DNA from: Caldicoprobacter algeriensis
GTDB lineage: Bacteria; Bacillota; Clostridia; Caldicoprobacterales; Caldicoprobacteraceae
DNA length: 59,771 nt
Direction: 5' to 3'
NCBI RefSeq assembly: GCF_023838525.1
Contig: NZ_JAHUQD010000015.1
Span: forward strand, 1 to 59,771
The notes beneath the pieces were generated by a model. It did no database searches. It was not told the origin of the DNA and worked only from the letters and a program-made list of their open reading frames with translations. The position numbers were made by a program, and so were the translations under genes. Position 1 is the stretch's first letter. Every line of letters starts with the position of its first letter. This document shows, one piece after another, positions 16,238 through 25,322 of this stretch.

Positions 16238-17122
16238 ATGAGAAGGATTGTTTTAAAGGCTTATGCCAAGATCAACTGGGCGCTGAATGTGCTGGGAAAG
16301 CGCTTCGATGGATATCACGATGTGGAAATGGTCATGCAGTCGATAGATTTATGCGATATTGTCGTCCTTATGGAAAAGGACAATGGAATAAGCATCAGAT
16401 GCGATGTGGACGGCATCCCTGTAGATGAAACAAATACGGCTTACAGGGCTGCTGCTTTGATTAAAGAAAGGTTTGGCATTGAAAAAGGTGTCGAGATTGA
16501 GTTACAAAAGAATATCCCTGTGGCGGCGGGTATGGCAGGAGGAAGCGCTGATGCCGCTGCTGTACTAGTGGGGCTTAACAGGATGTGGAAACTTAATCTT
16601 CAAGAGAAGGACCTTATGGCTCTGGCAGGCATTATAGGTAGCGACGTACCGTTTTGCGTCGTTGGGGGCACTGCCCTGGCTCGAGGCAGAGGAGAGGAGA
16701 TAATGGTGCTTTCTCCGGTTGAAGGGATATGGCTGGTGCTGGTAACCCCTGAGCAGCGCATCTCCACAGCCGAGGTTTACGGCAGGCTGGATTTGAGCCA
16801 AGTATCTGTAAGGCCGGATATAGCCAGCATGATGGATAGTTTACAGTGCAGGGATTTCAAAGGCATTGCCCGAAACATGGTAAACGTTCTTGAGGGAGTA
16901 ACCATTGAATTGTGCCCTCGGATAAATACGGTTAAGGACGATATCATGAGGCAAGGGGCTGTTGGGTGCTGTATGAGCGGAAGCGGTCCCACTGTATATG
17001 GTCTTTTTGGGGATGAGCATGCGGCGCGAAAGGCATATGCGGCACTCAATCAGAAATATTCGCAGTGCTTTGTTGCTCAAACCATGGGTTTGGGGATACA
17101 GGTGGTGGAGGAGGTTTTTTAA
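16238..17122 (+). CDS. ispE: 4-diphosphocytidyl-2-C-methyl-D-erythritol kinase
   Basis: ATP-dependent kinase of the non-mevalonate (MEP) isoprenoid pathway that phosphorylates CDP-ME at the 2-hydroxyl. It is a GHMP-fold protein (294 residues): the N-terminal AYAKINWALNVLGKR segment, the ATP loop PVAAGMAGGSADAAA near residue 95, and the C-terminal motif CCMSGSGPTVYGLF. Length is normal. The 238-bp gap before it shows no obvious gene or structure. The next gene starts 3 bp after its stop, so the two are co-transcribed. Confidence 0.97.
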   Translation: MRRIVLKAYAKINWALNVLGKRFDGYHDVEMVMQSIDLCDIVVLMEKDNGISIRCDVDGIPVDETNTAYRAAALIKERFGIEKGVEIELQKNIPVAAGMAGGSADAAAVLVGLNRMWKLNLQEKDLMALAGIIGSDVPFCVVGGTALARGRGEEIMVLSPVEGIWLVLVTPEQRISTAEVYGRLDLSQVSVRPDIASMMDSLQCRDFKGIARNMVNVLEGVTIELCPRINTVKDDIMRQGAVGCCMSGSGPTVYGLFGDEHAARKAYAALNQKYSQCFVAQTMGLGIQVVEEVF

Positions 17123-17125
17123 GGC

Positions 17126-17869
17126 ATGAATGCAGTAATATTGGCAGGGGATAACCAGGCAGACCTGGCCAGGATTAATGTAGCTAATAAGGCATTGCTC
17201 AGCATCTGTGGACGTCCAATGATAGAATATGTCGTTGATGCTTTGAGGTGCTCTTCTTTTGTGTATGGCATTTCCATCGTGGGGCCGGTTGAACCTTTAA
17301 AGGATTGCCTTGGGGACAGAGTGGACTATTATTTTGAGGATACAGGTTCGTTTTTTGAAAACCTGGAGGCTGCCATGCAGCCCTTTAAAACTAATAAGAG
17401 GGTGATAATCGTCTCATCTGATATACCGATGATCACAGGCAAAGTGGTGGATGATTTTGTGAATCGGTGTATAAATACCGATGCCGATCTGTGTTATCCA
17501 ATTGTTGAGAAGAGTTTAAATGAGAGCCTGTTCCCTGGCTTTAAAAGGACCTATGTGCGGCTTAAGGAAGGCACATTCACCGGAGGCAATATATTTTACA
17601 TAAATCCCACTATTTTTGACCGATGCCGCGAATTTGCAGCCCTGCTGGTTGAATACCGTAAGACCCCCTGGAAAACAGCCAGGATTTTGGGACTTGACCT
17701 GTTGACACTGTTGACTCTAGGCAGGCTGTCGATATCAAAGGTGGAGCAGCGCTTTTTTGAGATTCTGGGCATAAAGGCAGTGGCCATCATATCCCCTTTC
17801 CCCCAGTTGGCCAATGATGTAGACAAACTTAGCGATATTGAAATGGTAGAGAAATATCTGTCCAAATGA
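17126..17869 (+). CDS. MobA-like nucleotidyltransferase
   Basis: GT-A-fold NTP transferase (247 residues) related to MobA-like enzymes. The N-terminal loop AVILAGDNQADLARINVANKAL departs from the usual GGxGTRM but keeps the downstream Lys; SSDIPMI is the metal-binding segment. The C-terminal 90 residues are hydrophobic and specific to a clostridial family often linked to ispE. The substrate is unknown. GGAGGAGG, inside the end of ispE, serves as its ribosome binding site. Confidence 0.82.
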   Translation: MNAVILAGDNQADLARINVANKALLSICGRPMIEYVVDALRCSSFVYGISIVGPVEPLKDCLGDRVDYYFEDTGSFFENLEAAMQPFKTNKRVIIVSSDIPMITGKVVDDFVNRCINTDADLCYPIVEKSLNESLFPGFKRTYVRLKEGTFTGGNIFYINPTIFDRCREFAALLVEYRKTPWKTARILGLDLLTLLTLGRLSISKVEQRFFEILGIKAVAIISPFPQLANDVDKLSDIEMVEKYLSK

Positions 17870-17942
17870 TTAAAAAATTGAAAACTGTCAATACTTCTAA
17901 TATCGGTTTAGAATAATACGGCAGGTATTGGGGGTATTGGCA

Positions 17943-18824
17943 GTGAAGCACAAGCAAAGAGCTGTGTATTTATTTGTAATCTTCTTAACAATCGTACTAG
18001 TAGCAGTTGGCGTGTGTGCAAATGCTTCTCAAAAGCAGTATATACGTTTCCATGTAGTGGCAAACAGCGATTCCCCAGAAGATCAAGCTTTGAAGCTTAG
18101 GGTACGGGATAGACTTTTGGAGAGATTTGGCGGGGAGTTTGCCAATATCGATTCGATAGAAACGGGAAGAGAGAAGATCAAGGGCAGCATAGACGAGATA
18201 GAGAGAATTGCTCTTCTTGAAATAAAGCGGTGCGGCAAGTCATATCCTGTGCAGGTTCAGTTTGGACGCTTTTCATTTCCCACCAAGGCGTATGGCCATC
18301 TGGTTTTGCCGGCAGGGGAATATGAGGCTTTGAAGGTGGTCATAGGCAAGGGAGAAGGATCCAACTGGTGGTGCGTAATGTTTCCGCCGCTGTGCTTTAT
18401 AGATATCTCTCATGGGGTGGCCAGGCAGAAAGAAGAGACAACAAAGGGTGACAGCGCTTCACAAGCCGATATAGCCATCGAGGTTAAAAGGACCGAACCT
18501 CAACAGAAAAGGGTTGCCAAGGGGACGGAAGCTGTGGTGCTTGGAGAATCGGCTGATAAAGAGGACGAAAGCTACAGAGCAAGCGGTAAGTCGGAATACC
18601 ATGAATTTGCTGATAATAGGGGGACAAGCAATGGCATAACGGGCCATGCTGATCAGCAGGATGGTGTAAACGACCACCAGCACGCGTCTGTTTCTTATGA
18701 TATTAGCAAGGATTTTGAAAGTTCCGGGAAAATAGAATACAGATGGAAAGTGGTGGAATGGTTAAAGGTTTCAAGCGTTAAGATAAAGAGGTTGTTTTCT
18801 TTTTTAAGTTTCTGGGACCGGTAA
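17943..18824 (+). CDS. spoIIR: Stage II sporulation protein R
   Basis: Forespore-made signal that activates SpoIIGA, which then processes pro-sigma-E in the mother cell. One N-terminal membrane segment or signal (about 8-27) is followed by the family signature RFHVVANSDSPEDQALKLRV and by WWCVMFPPLCFID. The C-terminal region (about 165-260) is polar, low in complexity and longer than usual. GTG 17943 has GGGGGT six bases upstream; a TTG at 17928 is an alternative. In Bacillus spoIIR lies near prmC; here it follows ispE. Confidence 0.93.
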   Translation: MKHKQRAVYLFVIFLTIVLVAVGVCANASQKQYIRFHVVANSDSPEDQALKLRVRDRLLERFGGEFANIDSIETGREKIKGSIDEIERIALLEIKRCGKSYPVQVQFGRFSFPTKAYGHLVLPAGEYEALKVVIGKGEGSNWWCVMFPPLCFIDISHGVARQKEETTKGDSASQADIAIEVKRTEPQQKRVAKGTEAVVLGESADKEDESYRASGKSEYHEFADNRGTSNGITGHADQQDGVNDHQHASVSYDISKDFESSGKIEYRWKVVEWLKVSSVKIKRLFSFLSFWDR

Positions 18825-18849
18825 AAGGGTGCGTATGGCACCTTTTTTT
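18823..18849 (+). terminator. Terminator after spoIIR
   Basis: Hairpin AAAAGGGTGC / GCACCTTTT with loop GTATG and a run of seven T. It overlaps the spoIIR stop codon. Confidence 0.85.
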
Positions 18850-18865
18850 GTTATAAAAATTGTTG

Positions 18866-18894
18866 TTGCAATTTACGCCGATTTGTGTTGTAAT
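18866..18894 (+). promoter_or_regulatory. Probable promoter of the decarboxylase gene
   Basis: TTGCAA (18866-18871), 17-bp spacer, TGTAAT (18889-18894), 67 bp before the start codon. Spacing is ideal and the hexamer match moderate. Confidence 0.55.
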
Positions 18895-18960
18895 AATTCT
18901 TTGTAAGCAAAAAGGATTTTTGCTTTTTGTTGATTTTCTCAAGGGGAAGGGGTAGAAAGC

Positions 18961-20418
18961 ATGGAAAAGCTGAATCAGAACACAGCCCCTTTGTTTGAAG
19001 CTCTCAAGAAAAACGTCGAGGATGGAGTAATCCCATTCCACGTGCCAGGGCACAAAAAGGGCAAAGGAGCTGGTGAACTGGTAGAATATTTAGGCGAAAA
19101 GGTATTTCAAATAGACCTCAACGGAATGGAGGATTTGGATAATATATGTAATCCCATCAGCGTTATCAAACAGGCCGAAAGGCTTCTGGCCCAGCTATAT
19201 GGAGCTGACGATTCATTTTTTTTGGTAAACGGCACCACGCAGGGGGTACAGGCTATGATTCTCTATGCCTGCGGGCCCGGGGATGAAATAATCATACCAC
19301 GGAACGCCCATAAGTCCACTATTGGAGCCATGATATTGAGCGGTGCCATACCCGTATACGTTCAGCCGGAGATAAATTATGACCTGGGTATTGCCATGGG
19401 CATGTCTGTGGACAGCGTGAAGGAGGCCATACGAAATCATCCCAGGGCCAAGGCGGTGTTTGTCATAAATCCAACCTATTACGGTGCGGTATCCAACCTG
19501 AAGGAGATTTGCAGGATAGCCCATGAAAACAATATGCTGGTATTGGCAGATGAGGCTCATGGGGCGCATTTGCCCTTCTGCGATGAGTTGCCGGTGTCTG
19601 CCATGGAAGCGGGAGCCGACATGAGCGCCGTCAGCCTGCACAAGACAGGGGGTTCCATGACTCAAAGCTCGGCTTTGTTCATCCGCGAGAGCGATAAGGT
19701 AAACAGCAACCGCGTAAAATCGGTGCTTAACCTGACGCAAACCACCAGCGCGTCATACGTTCTCATGGCCTCAATTGATATAGCGCGCAAGCAGCTGGCT
19801 TTGCGGGGCAGGGAACTGGTCAGCAATGCGCTGGAACTGGCGAGATATGCCAGACAAAAGATAAACGAGATCGAAGGACTGTATGCCTTTGGGAAAGAGC
19901 TGGTAGGCAGTCCTGGAGTATACGACTTTGACGAGACCAAGCTCAGCATATATGTTCGTAAGCTGGGCATGTCTGGCTATGAAATGGAGAGCGTCCTCCG
20001 CAAGGAGTACAACATTCAGATCGAGCTTTCAGATTTTTACAATATAATGGCCATCATAACCTTTGGAGATCGAAAGGAGGACGTAAAAAGGCTAATTGAG
20101 GCTTTAAAGGACATTGCCAGAAAGAGGGGGGTAAAGAGCAAGCCCAACTGCAACCTGGTGCCCTGCAAAACCGAGATGATTGTAAGGCCTCGTGATGCCT
20201 TTTACAGTCCCAAGCGAAGCGTTAAGCTGGAGGAAGCTGTGGGCGAGATAAGTGGCGAGATGATAATGGCATATCCTCCCGGGATTCCAGTAATCTGCCC
20301 GGGGGAACGCATCACCCATGAGGTGGTGGAGTATGTTCAGGCGTTAAAGGAAGAAGAAACGCAGCTTCAGGGTACGGAAGATCCGTTTATCAACTATATT
20401 AAAGTGCTGGATATGTAA
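18961..20418 (+). CDS. Orn/Lys/Arg-type PLP decarboxylase
   Basis: Fold-type I PLP enzyme (485 residues) of the SpeA/YaaO family that decarboxylates a basic amino acid, most likely arginine or lysine, in polyamine synthesis. Visible motifs: PFHVPGHKKG near residue 22, the NGTTQGVQAM substrate/PLP loop, DEAHGAH, and SLHKTGGSMTQSS with the PLP lysine. The C-terminal domain contains AYPPGIPVICPGE. It lacks the N-terminal response-regulator wing of the long inducible decarboxylases. It stands alone between a terminator and sleB. Substrate choice cannot be read from the sequence. Confidence 0.93.
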   Translation: MEKLNQNTAPLFEALKKNVEDGVIPFHVPGHKKGKGAGELVEYLGEKVFQIDLNGMEDLDNICNPISVIKQAERLLAQLYGADDSFFLVNGTTQGVQAMILYACGPGDEIIIPRNAHKSTIGAMILSGAIPVYVQPEINYDLGIAMGMSVDSVKEAIRNHPRAKAVFVINPTYYGAVSNLKEICRIAHENNMLVLADEAHGAHLPFCDELPVSAMEAGADMSAVSLHKTGGSMTQSSALFIRESDKVNSNRVKSVLNLTQTTSASYVLMASIDIARKQLALRGRELVSNALELARYARQKINEIEGLYAFGKELVGSPGVYDFDETKLSIYVRKLGMSGYEMESVLRKEYNIQIELSDFYNIMAIITFGDRKEDVKRLIEALKDIARKRGVKSKPNCNLVPCKTEMIVRPRDAFYSPKRSVKLEEAVGEISGEMIMAYPPGIPVICPGERITHEVVEYVQALKEEETQLQGTEDPFINYIKVLDM

Positions 20419-20515
20419 GATGGATTGATTCTACAAAGGAATATTTTGGTGGGTATATTTGGTTTCGGGTTAACAAAAAATATAACAGAAGCCATATGCT
20501 AGAAAGGGAGATGGT

Positions 20516-21229
20516 ATGAGGCATAAAAGAAGGCTTTCTGTTATAGCTGTTTTGTTAACTCTTTTTATTTGTGGCGCAATGCTGATTGAGCATTGGAAAA
20601 GTCAATATGCTGCCATTGAGACCATACTGTACTGGGGATCTACTGGCAGCAAGGTGATGGAGGTTCAGAGGAAACTCAAACAGTGGGGTTATTACAATGG
20701 GCCCATTAATGGAGTATACGGCCCCAAAACCTTTGAAGCAGTAAAGTTTTTTCAAAGGAAGAACGGACTGAAAGTGGATGGTGTGGTGGGGCCACAGACG
20801 GCGGCAGCCTTGGGCATTACCCTCAAGGACACTGCTACCACCTCTTATCAGCCTTCAAGGGCCGGTGGAACGCACAGCAGTGGGGATTTGTACTTGCTAG
20901 CCAGACTGGTACACGCCGAGGCTAGGGGTGAACCCTACATTGGAAAGGTGGCGGTAGCGGCAGTGGTGTTAAACCGCGTAAAACATCCTTCTTTCCCCAA
21001 TACCATAGCAGGGGTAATATACCAGCCGGGTGCATTTACGGCTGTTGCTGATGGCCAGATGAACCTGGCTCCCGATGAAGAGTCGCTACGCGCTGCCAGG
21101 GATGCTTTAAATGGCTGGGACCCTACTTACGGTGCTCTTTACTATTATAACCCAGCTAAAACTACCAGCAGCTGGATATGGTCGAGGCCAGTGCATATCA
21201 TCATTGGAAATCATCGTTTTGCCAAATAA
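20516..21229 (+). CDS. sleB: Spore cortex-lytic enzyme SleB
   Basis: Germination-specific lytic transglycosylase that degrades cortex peptidoglycan containing muramic-delta-lactam. Order of parts in 237 residues: N-terminal membrane/signal segment (about 8-25), PG_binding_1 domain (about 40-105, VMEVQRKLKQWGYYNGPING), short linker, and catalytic Hydrolase_2 domain (about 125-237) with Glu in VHAEARGEPY and NRVKHPSFPNT. Length is slightly below the Bacillus enzyme. GAAAGGGAGATGGT precedes the ATG. It forms the conserved sleB-ypeB pair with the next gene. Confidence 0.96.
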   Translation: MRHKRRLSVIAVLLTLFICGAMLIEHWKSQYAAIETILYWGSTGSKVMEVQRKLKQWGYYNGPINGVYGPKTFEAVKFFQRKNGLKVDGVVGPQTAAALGITLKDTATTSYQPSRAGGTHSSGDLYLLARLVHAEARGEPYIGKVAVAAVVLNRVKHPSFPNTIAGVIYQPGAFTAVADGQMNLAPDEESLRAARDALNGWDPTYGALYYYNPAKTTSSWIWSRPVHIIIGNHRFAK

Positions 21230-21363
21230 ACTGTGATAACGCAAGCGACATTGTTGGATATTCTTGTGGCGTTTGGGTAGCAAAAGCATTAAAAAAGTAT
21301 TGCACGGTCATATATCGGTTCTTTACAGGCGATAACCAATATGTATGACAGGAGGCAAAGTGC

Positions 21364-22710
21364 ATGACCAGATGGATACTGACAATAGTGTTGGCAGTGG
21401 CTTTGATAGTAGTAGGACTGTGGGGATACAACCAGTATTTGCAGAATTTGGAGTATAGCAACTATATGGAAAACCTGTATCAGAAGTCGTTTTTTGAGCT
21501 GGTAGGGCAGATAGGCGATATAGAGACAAAGCTTTCGAAGCTCATGGTAAGCGGGGATCAAGAGCAAAGCATGGTGCTACTCTCCCATGTGTGGAGGCAG
21601 GCCGATGCCGCTCAGGTAAATCTGGGGCAATTGCCATTGGGGCATCTATCGCTTATCAAAACCTCGAAGTTTATAAATCAGCTGGCAGATTACTGCTATT
21701 ACCTCACCAAAAAGGTAGGACGGGATCAAACCATCTCGGTGGAGGAGATGAATAACCTACGAAGGTTACATAACAGCTGTGCGCGGCTGAACGATGAGCT
21801 TAAAATACTGGTTGATAACATCAATTCGGGTGGGGTTAAATGGGGCGAAATAAGGCAGGCCAAGGTCAAGCAGGAGCTCAATGAGGACGTTGAGAATCTG
21901 ATTGAGAGGCAGTTTATCAGAGTAGAGAGGACGAGCATTGATTATCCCACATTGATATACGATGGCCCCTTCTCCGAAACGCTTCAGCAAAGAAGAGATA
22001 TCCGCATCCAGGGTCAGGCTATTGACCAGAAGAAGGCCAAGAAGATTGCCGCCGACTTTGTGGGGAGGGACAGGGTGGCCGAGGTAAATAGCGGCCCTCA
22101 GACTACAGCTGATATAGAGACGTGGGGAGTGTATATAAAGCCGAAGGATGGCAAGGGGACCATATTTGTCTCTGTAAGCAAGAGAGGCGGCAAGGTGGTA
22201 AACATGATTTCTGATGGGGAGATTAAATCGGCTAGGATCTCCCTTGAGGAGGCGCGGCGTTCAGCAGAAAGGTTTTTGTCCCAAAAGGGATATAAATCCA
22301 TGGTACCTACCTACAGCCAGAAGTTTGACGGCACGCTGGTGATAAACTTTGCATACAAGCAGGGCGACGTCATAGTGTACCCCGATTTAGTCAAAGTAAA
22401 GGTATCGCTTGAGGATGGAAATATCGTGGGGTTTGATGCCCGCAACTACCTTATAGCCCATAAAGAGAGGGATATAAAACCCCCAAAGCTGTCGCTTGAC
22501 GAAGCGCGAAAGCTGGTAAACCCCAACCTCAAGATAAAGTCCGAAGGGTTGGCCATCATTCCCACCGAGTCGGGCGGCGAAAAGCTTTGCTATGAGTTTA
22601 AGGGCGAGTACGGAGGAGATAACTTCATAGTCTACATTGATGCAAACAATGGAAAAGAAGTTAATATATTGAAAATTATTGATACTGCCAATGGAACGCT
22701 GGCAATCTAG
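21364..22710 (+). CDS. ypeB: Germination protein YpeB
   Basis: Membrane-anchored spore protein needed to keep and stabilise SleB in the dormant spore. The 448 residues comprise one N-terminal transmembrane segment (about 4-22), a helical YpeB domain (about 30-210) and PepSY repeats towards the C-terminus (for example GQAIDQKKAKKIAADF and KLSLDEARKL). ACAGGAGGCAAAGTGC precedes the ATG. It lies 134 bp after sleB, with no terminator between them. Confidence 0.96.
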   Translation: MTRWILTIVLAVALIVVGLWGYNQYLQNLEYSNYMENLYQKSFFELVGQIGDIETKLSKLMVSGDQEQSMVLLSHVWRQADAAQVNLGQLPLGHLSLIKTSKFINQLADYCYYLTKKVGRDQTISVEEMNNLRRLHNSCARLNDELKILVDNINSGGVKWGEIRQAKVKQELNEDVENLIERQFIRVERTSIDYPTLIYDGPFSETLQQRRDIRIQGQAIDQKKAKKIAADFVGRDRVAEVNSGPQTTADIETWGVYIKPKDGKGTIFVSVSKRGGKVVNMISDGEIKSARISLEEARRSAERFLSQKGYKSMVPTYSQKFDGTLVINFAYKQGDVIVYPDLVKVKVSLEDGNIVGFDARNYLIAHKERDIKPPKLSLDEARKLVNPNLKIKSEGLAIIPTESGGEKLCYEFKGEYGGDNFIVYIDANNGKEVNILKIIDTANGTLAI

Positions 22711-22806
22711 CCATATTTTTTGCAGCATACTGTGCTGCGAGTCGGGGAAAATTATTATCAGCAAAGGACAGCAAAACGTCTTTTGCTTTAAAAGGAGGTA
22801 TATTAT

Positions 22807-22983
22807 ATGGCTAGAAGGCGTGGAATAATGTCCGACAGGCTTAAGGAAGAGATTGCCAAGGAGCTGGGCGTGTACGACATCGTCAAGAACAGAGGCTGGG
22901 GTGACGTGACTTCTCGCGACTGTGGGAACATTGTAGCTAAGGCCATAGAAATGGCCGAGAGGAGCATAAGCCGGACCAAGTAG
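22807..22983 (+). CDS. sspF: Small acid-soluble spore protein SspF
   Basis: A 58-residue minor alpha/beta-type SASP that coats forespore DNA. The sequence MARRRGIMSDRLKEEIAKE, then LGVYDIVKNRGWGDV and AKAIEMAER, follows Bacillus SspF (GRRRGVMSDEF..., VKNGGWGE..., KRAIEIAE) over its length. AAAAGGAGG lies 7 bases before ATG 22807. In Bacillus sspF sits between veg and ispE; here it has moved to the sleB-ypeB locus, and a strong hairpin closes the unit. Sigma-G control in the forespore is expected from the family; I could not find a convincing sigma-G promoter. Confidence 0.93.
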   Translation: MARRRGIMSDRLKEEIAKELGVYDIVKNRGWGDVTSRDCGNIVAKAIEMAERSISRTK

Positions 22984-22994
22984 CCATATAATAC

Positions 22995-23034
22995 AAAAGC
23001 TTAAGCGGAGGCTATAGCCTCCGCTTAAGCTTTT
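22995..23034 (+). terminator. Perfect 18-bp hairpin after sspF
   Basis: An 18-bp perfect inverted repeat (5' arm 22995-23012, 3' arm 23017-23034) with a TATA loop. The arm begins AAAAGCTTAAGCGGAGGC. The T-run is only four bases and lies inside the stem. It should terminate the sleB-ypeB-sspF transcript and is symmetric. Confidence 0.8.
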
Positions 23035-23154
23035 GGTCATACCATTTGTGTTTTGGCGATTTTTTGATAAGCAAATGAGTTTTATGTCTCACCATATTTT
23101 TAAAGAAAATATCGATGAAACATTGAATAATAATTGTTTAAGAAGATCCGTCGG

Positions 23155-23182
23155 GGAAGCCCATCCTTTTAAGGGTGGGATG
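23155..23182 (+). mobile_element. Possible solitary IS200/IS605 right-end hairpin
   Basis: GAAGCCCATCC-TTTTAA-GGGTGGGATG forms a 7-bp stem with one G-T pair after a GAAGC lead-in. This resembles the subterminal hairpin at the right end of IS200/IS605-type elements. No transposase remnant can be read next to it, so the call rests on shape alone. Confidence 0.3.
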
Positions 23183-23236
23183 AAAGGCGGTCCTGGTGTT
23201 AAATAAATTGTAAGCTTCTAATACTTCTAATAATTG

Positions 23237-23245
23237 TGGTATAAT
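23237..23245 (+). promoter_or_regulatory. Extended -10 promoter of ddl
   Basis: TGG-TATAAT is a perfect -10 box with a TGn extension. No good -35 box lies 16-18 bp upstream, which is acceptable for extended -10 promoters. The ddl start is 140 bp downstream. Confidence 0.5.
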
Positions 23246-23384
23246 GTAATTATAAACGAAAAGTCATGGAAACAACTACAACTGTACTACACAACGTCGA
23301 CTGCTATCTTAATATTATGCCTAAATGCCGCCGCAAAGTTTTGGTAGGCAAAGTGGTGGATAGGCTGAAGGAGGAAAGAAGGAT

Positions 23385-24467
23385 ATGCCTGAAAAGTTAA
23401 AGGTAGCCGTTCTTTTTGGAGGTCAATCGGGGGAACATGAGGTTTCCCTGATGTCGTGCACTTCGGTGGTGAAAAACATGGACCGTGATAAGTATGATAT
23501 ATACTTTATAGGTATTACCAAAACAGGCAAATGGTTCCTGTTTGAGGGAGACGTGGAGGACATACAAAACGGAAAATGGGAAGCCAGTTCAAAGCCCATA
23601 GTGTTCCCTGGCGATCCTTCGTTCAAGGGCTTTTTTCTTGTAGACAACCCGTCTAAAGTGTATAGGGTAGACGTGGTTTTCCCCATAATGCATGGGCCTC
23701 ATGCCGAGGATGGGACCATACAGGGCCTGTTGGAGCTGGCCAATATCCCTTATGTGGGATGTGACGTGGTGGCCTCCTCTGTGGCCATGGATAAGGCTAT
23801 GGCAAAGGCCGTTTTCGATAGCTTTGGCTTGCCGCAGGGAAAGTATCTGGTGGTATTGAGGCAGGAGCTTGAGCAAAGGCCACAGCACATAATAGATGCC
23901 ATTGAATCGCATTTGGGTTATCCCTGCTTTGTAAAGCCGTCCAATATGGGCTCCAGCGTGGGGATTACAAAAGCCCACGACAGGCAGGAGCTCATCGAAG
24001 GTTTGAAGGAAGCCGGACGGCATGATAGAAAGCTGGTGGTTGAAGCTTTTATCAATTGCAGGGAGATAGAATGTGCTGTCTTGGGCAACAATGACCCTCA
24101 GGCCTCTGTGCTGGGAGAGATCATCCCGTGCAATGAATTTTACGATTATAACGCAAAGTACTTCGATGATGGGAAGTCGCGTTTGATCATACCGGCCGAC
24201 CTCCCAGAGGAAAAGGCCCAAGAGATTCGTCAGCTGGCCATAAAGGCTTACAAAGCGCTGGATTGCAGCGGAATGGCCAGGGTAGACTTTTTTGTGGAAA
24301 AAGACACCCTGGAGGTGTTTATAAACGAGGTCAACACCATACCGGGATTTACTAGAATAAGCATGTATCCCAAACTGTGGGAGGCGACGGGTGTGCCGTA
24401 TTCCAGGCTTATAGATCGGCTAATAGAGCTTGCGCTGGACAGGTTCAGGGAAAAGCATCCCGAGTGA
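23385..24467 (+). CDS. ddl: D-alanine--D-alanine ligase
   Basis: ATP-grasp ligase (360 residues) that makes the D-Ala-D-Ala dipeptide for peptidoglycan. Visible parts: VLFGGQSGEHEVS at the N-terminus, VFPIMHGPHAEDGTIQGLLE, KPSNMGSSVGI in the ATP-binding loop, and the C-terminal metal/ATP segment VFINEVNTIPGFT. Length is normal for the VanA-like/type A Ddl. CTGAAGGAGGAAAG precedes the ATG. The murI start lies 15 bp after its stop, so ddl and murI, both supplying D-amino acids for the cell wall, form one unit. Confidence 0.97.
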   Translation: MPEKLKVAVLFGGQSGEHEVSLMSCTSVVKNMDRDKYDIYFIGITKTGKWFLFEGDVEDIQNGKWEASSKPIVFPGDPSFKGFFLVDNPSKVYRVDVVFPIMHGPHAEDGTIQGLLELANIPYVGCDVVASSVAMDKAMAKAVFDSFGLPQGKYLVVLRQELEQRPQHIIDAIESHLGYPCFVKPSNMGSSVGITKAHDRQELIEGLKEAGRHDRKLVVEAFINCREIECAVLGNNDPQASVLGEIIPCNEFYDYNAKYFDDGKSRLIIPADLPEEKAQEIRQLAIKAYKALDCSGMARVDFFVEKDTLEVFINEVNTIPGFTRISMYPKLWEATGVPYSRLIDRLIELALDRFREKHPE

Positions 24468-24481
24468 AGGGAGATTGTGCG

Positions 24482-25288
24482 GTGGATCAAAGGCCTATTG
24501 GCGTATTCGATTCGGGGTTGGGCGGGCTGACGGTGGTGAAGGAATTGATGGCTCAGCTGCCCAACGAGAACATCGTCTATTTTGGCGATACGGCGCGCCT
24601 TCCGTATGGTACCCGGTCCAGGGAGACCATCATCAAGTACTCCATGCAGTGCATACGATTTCTTCTTACTCAGAACATAAAGGCCGTGGTAATCGCTTGT
24701 AACACGGCCAGTTCAATGGCACTTGATGCCGTAAAAGAGGTTTTTGATATCCCCATAATAGGGGTCGTTGAACCCGGTGCGGCAGCTGCTGTCAAAGCTA
24801 CGCGGAATGGCAAGGTAGGCATAATCGGCACCGAGGCTACGGTACAGAGCGGTTCCTATTCCAGGGCCATTGCCAGTATAAATGCCGATATACAGACCTG
24901 CAGTGTGGCCTGTTCGCTGTTTGTGCCAATAGTGGAAGAGGGGTGGAGCGACACGTCCATAGCATATTTAACCGCTGAAATATACCTGGAGCCTTTGAAG
25001 GAGTGGGGTGCGGATACCCTTATACTGGGCTGCACTCACTATCCTTTGCTCATGAATACCATTTCCAAAGTCATGGGCCCTGATGTGACGTTGGTTAACC
25101 CTGCGGTGGGGACGGCCCATGAGGTAAAACGAATTTTAAAGCAGCGGGACATGCTCAATAACAGCTATAAGGAGCCTCAATACTGCTATTACTTGAGCGA
25201 TTTCAGCCAGCGGTTTAAACAGATAGGAAGCCGTTTTTTGAATAGGGAGATAGAATATGCTGGTAAGGTGGACATAGAAAATTATTAG
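24482..25288 (+). CDS. murI: Glutamate racemase
   Basis: Cofactor-independent racemase that supplies D-glutamate for peptidoglycan. The protein begins MDQRPIGVFDSGLGGLTVV and contains both catalytic cysteines, in VIACNTASS and LILGCTHYPLL. Length is 268 residues, as usual. GTG 24482 is the start: it gives the family N-terminus and has AAGGGAG at good spacing. The in-frame ATG at 24377 lies inside ddl and would add about 35 foreign residues. Confidence 0.96.
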   Translation: MDQRPIGVFDSGLGGLTVVKELMAQLPNENIVYFGDTARLPYGTRSRETIIKYSMQCIRFLLTQNIKAVVIACNTASSMALDAVKEVFDIPIIGVVEPGAAAAVKATRNGKVGIIGTEATVQSGSYSRAIASINADIQTCSVACSLFVPIVEEGWSDTSIAYLTAEIYLEPLKEWGADTLILGCTHYPLLMNTISKVMGPDVTLVNPAVGTAHEVKRILKQRDMLNNSYKEPQYCYYLSDFSQRFKQIGSRFLNREIEYAGKVDIENY

Positions 25289-25322
25289 TAAATTCATTTA
25301 AAATTTGAGGAGGGAAGAAGTT

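Larger units (their letters stand above)
23035..23384. other. Non-coding spacer before ddl
   Basis: About 350 bp without a gene. It holds a possible IS200/IS605-type end hairpin (23155-23182) and the ddl promoter (TGGTATAAT at 23237-23245). The repeated phrase CTTCTAATA (about 23215-23230) has no clear meaning. No reading frame here has a ribosome binding site. Confidence 0.6.
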
